A stretch of DNA of 64,000 nt. Source: Rubellimicrobium mesophilum DSM 19309. Its GTDB lineage: Bacteria > Pseudomonadota > Alphaproteobacteria > Rhodobacterales > Rhodobacteraceae. This document shows positions 62,857-64,000 of this stretch, one piece after another. The notes beneath the pieces were generated by a model. It ran no database searches and had not been told where the DNA came from. It saw only the letters and a program-made list of their open reading frames with translations. The stretch spans positions 90,515 to 154,514 of the forward strand of contig NZ_KK088604.1 of the NCBI RefSeq assembly GCF_000600335.2, read 5' to 3'. Numbering within the stretch: the first letter of the stretch is position 1; every line of letters begins with the position of its first letter. Position numbers and translations under genes: made by a program.

Positions 62857-63690
62857 TCAGGAGCGGGCCCCTTGGGGGAGGAGCGCGTCGATGGCCACGC
62901 CGCCTCCTTCGGGCATCATGCGGGCCAGCGGCTCGAACGAGCCCTCGCCGAACATGGCGCGGGCGGCGTCCACGATGACGCGGTGGGTGGCGCGGGCGAG
63001 CGCCGAACCAAGGCTGATCCGGGCGACGCCGGCCGCCGCGAACTCGGCGCGCGCGTGGCGGGCGAAGGGGCCGGCGGCCAGCGCATTCACCGGGCGCGAG
63101 ACGGAGCGGCAGATCAGCGCCACCTCGTCGAGACTCGCGGGCAGCGGCAGGTAGAGGCAATCGGCGCCGGCGGCCTCGAAGGCCCGGAGCCGCCGGAGCC
63201 CCTCGGTGAGGTCGTAGGCCCCGGTCATCACGCCATCGGCGCGGGCGACCAGAACCATGTCGCGGCGGCGCGCACGGGCGGCCGAGGCGGCGGCGCGCAC
63301 CCGCTCCACCGCCAAGTCGAAGGCATAGGCCCCCTCTCCCGGCAGGTCGGTGTCCTCGATGGAGAGGCCGGCGAGGCCCGCCTCCTCCGCGAGGCGCACG
63401 GTCTCGGCCAGGCCCTCGGGGTCGGCGGCGTAGCCGTTCTCGAGGTCGGCGCTGACTGGGAGGGGCGTGGCGGCGACGAGGTCCTGGGCATGAGCCAGGG
63501 CCTCGTCCCGGGTGATCCGGGCGCCGTCCGGCAGGCCGCGCGTGAAGGCGAAGCCTGCCGAGGTCGTGCCGATGGCCTCGGCCCCGAGCGCGGCGAGGAG
63601 CCGGGCCGACCCCTTGTCCCAGGCGTTCGCCAGGATGAAGGGATCGCCCGGGCGGTGCAGCGCGCGAAAGGCGGGGCCGGGGTCGTGCAT
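62857..63690 (-). CDS. Isocitrate lyase/PEP mutase family protein
   Basis: The 277-residue TIM barrel matches the PEP mutase branch: FILANAWDKGSARLLAALGAEAIGTTSAGFA (about residues 19-49), LPVSADLENGYAADPEGLAETV with the metal Asp/Glu, GLSIEDTDLPGEGAY, LVARADGVM and ADCLYLPLPA. Members act as phosphonate, oxaloacetate or carboxy-phosphonoenolpyruvate lyases; the catalytic-loop KRCG motif of isocitrate lyase is absent, so the substrate is open. It lies five bases after the alcohol dehydrogenase gene. Confidence 0.88.
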   Translation of the reverse strand: MHDPGPAFRALHRPGDPFILANAWDKGSARLLAALGAEAIGTTSAGFAFTRGLPDGARITRDEALAHAQDLVAATPLPVSADLENGYAADPEGLAETVRLAEEAGLAGLSIEDTDLPGEGAYAFDLAVERVRAAASAARARRRDMVLVARADGVMTGAYDLTEGLRRLRAFEAAGADCLYLPLPASLDEVALICRSVSRPVNALAAGPFARHARAEFAAAGVARISLGSALARATHRVIVDAARAMFGEGSFEPLARMMPEGGGVAIDALLPQGARS

Positions 63691-63695
63691 GGCGG

Positions 63696-64000
<305 letters not shown>

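Overview
The window is a high-GC, gene-dense stretch of chromosome. Family-level resemblances (AccA, SerC/SerA, the metal-ligand-free dihydroorotase, the Tdh without structural-zinc cysteines, IalB-type secreted protein, MbfA with an Irr-type box, a serC-leader-like hairpin) point to an alphaproteobacterium of the order Rhodobacterales. The exact genus cannot be fixed from sequence alone. No tRNA, rRNA, CRISPR array, insertion sequence or prophage was seen.

Layout. 0-6.6 kb: zinc-ribbon membrane protein, ftsE-ftsX-plsC operon, convergent accA, a diguanylate cyclase and an asparaginase. 6.8-9.9 kb: secreted IalB-like protein, rlmN, an unrecognised protein and a GFA-family protein. 10-22 kb: a carbohydrate utilisation locus made of a leftward operon (binding protein, two permeases, ATPase, GH2 beta-mannosidase, TIM-barrel isomerase, Gfo/Idh/MocA oxidoreductase) and a rightward operon (LacI regulator, second isomerase, second oxidoreductase). 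22-25.6 kb: LOG-family protein, dapD, sulfotransferase-like protein, single-domain response regulator. 25.7-30.8 kb: plsY, a pseudo-dihydroorotase and pyrB, interrupted by small genes, a repeat-rich gene-free stretch and an AT-richer orphan gene. 30.8-35.5 kb: TSUP permease and serB, divergent from a leader-preceded serC-serA pair. 35.5-42.6 kb: HAD phosphatase, an AttEFGH-like ABC exporter and two tandem MFS transporters. 43-45.7 kb: threonine degradation (tdh-kbl). 45.9-50.7 kb: rpsO-pnp, two tandem L,D-transpeptidases, a 1-Cys peroxiredoxin. 50.8-53.9 kb: aldehyde dehydrogenase and an mhqO-mhqD-like pair. 54.2-58 kb: partial galactonate pathway (lactonase, KDPGal aldolase, KDGal kinase) divergent from an MFS carrier. 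58-64 kb: ornithine-cyclodeaminase-like enzyme, HAD phosphatase, EamA permease, DUF188 protein, MbfA under an Irr-type operator, a NYN-LOTUS protein, a PEP-mutase-like lyase and the C-terminal part of a class III alcohol dehydrogenase cut by the window edge.

Two window-wide patterns stand out. First, five intergenic loci carry short hairpins that begin with GTAG and are usually paired head-to-head or tail-to-tail, like REP/BIME elements; their stems differ in sequence but each is self-complementary. One pair is translated as the start of a secreted protein, and another element supplies a stop codon. Second, six otherwise well-conserved genes (pyrB, a HAD phosphatase, the ABC permease, tdh, an MFS carrier, an EamA permease) each have one single-base frameshift, four of them in runs of five or six G/C. 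Restoring one base gives a full-length product every time, so base-calling error is more likely than decay.
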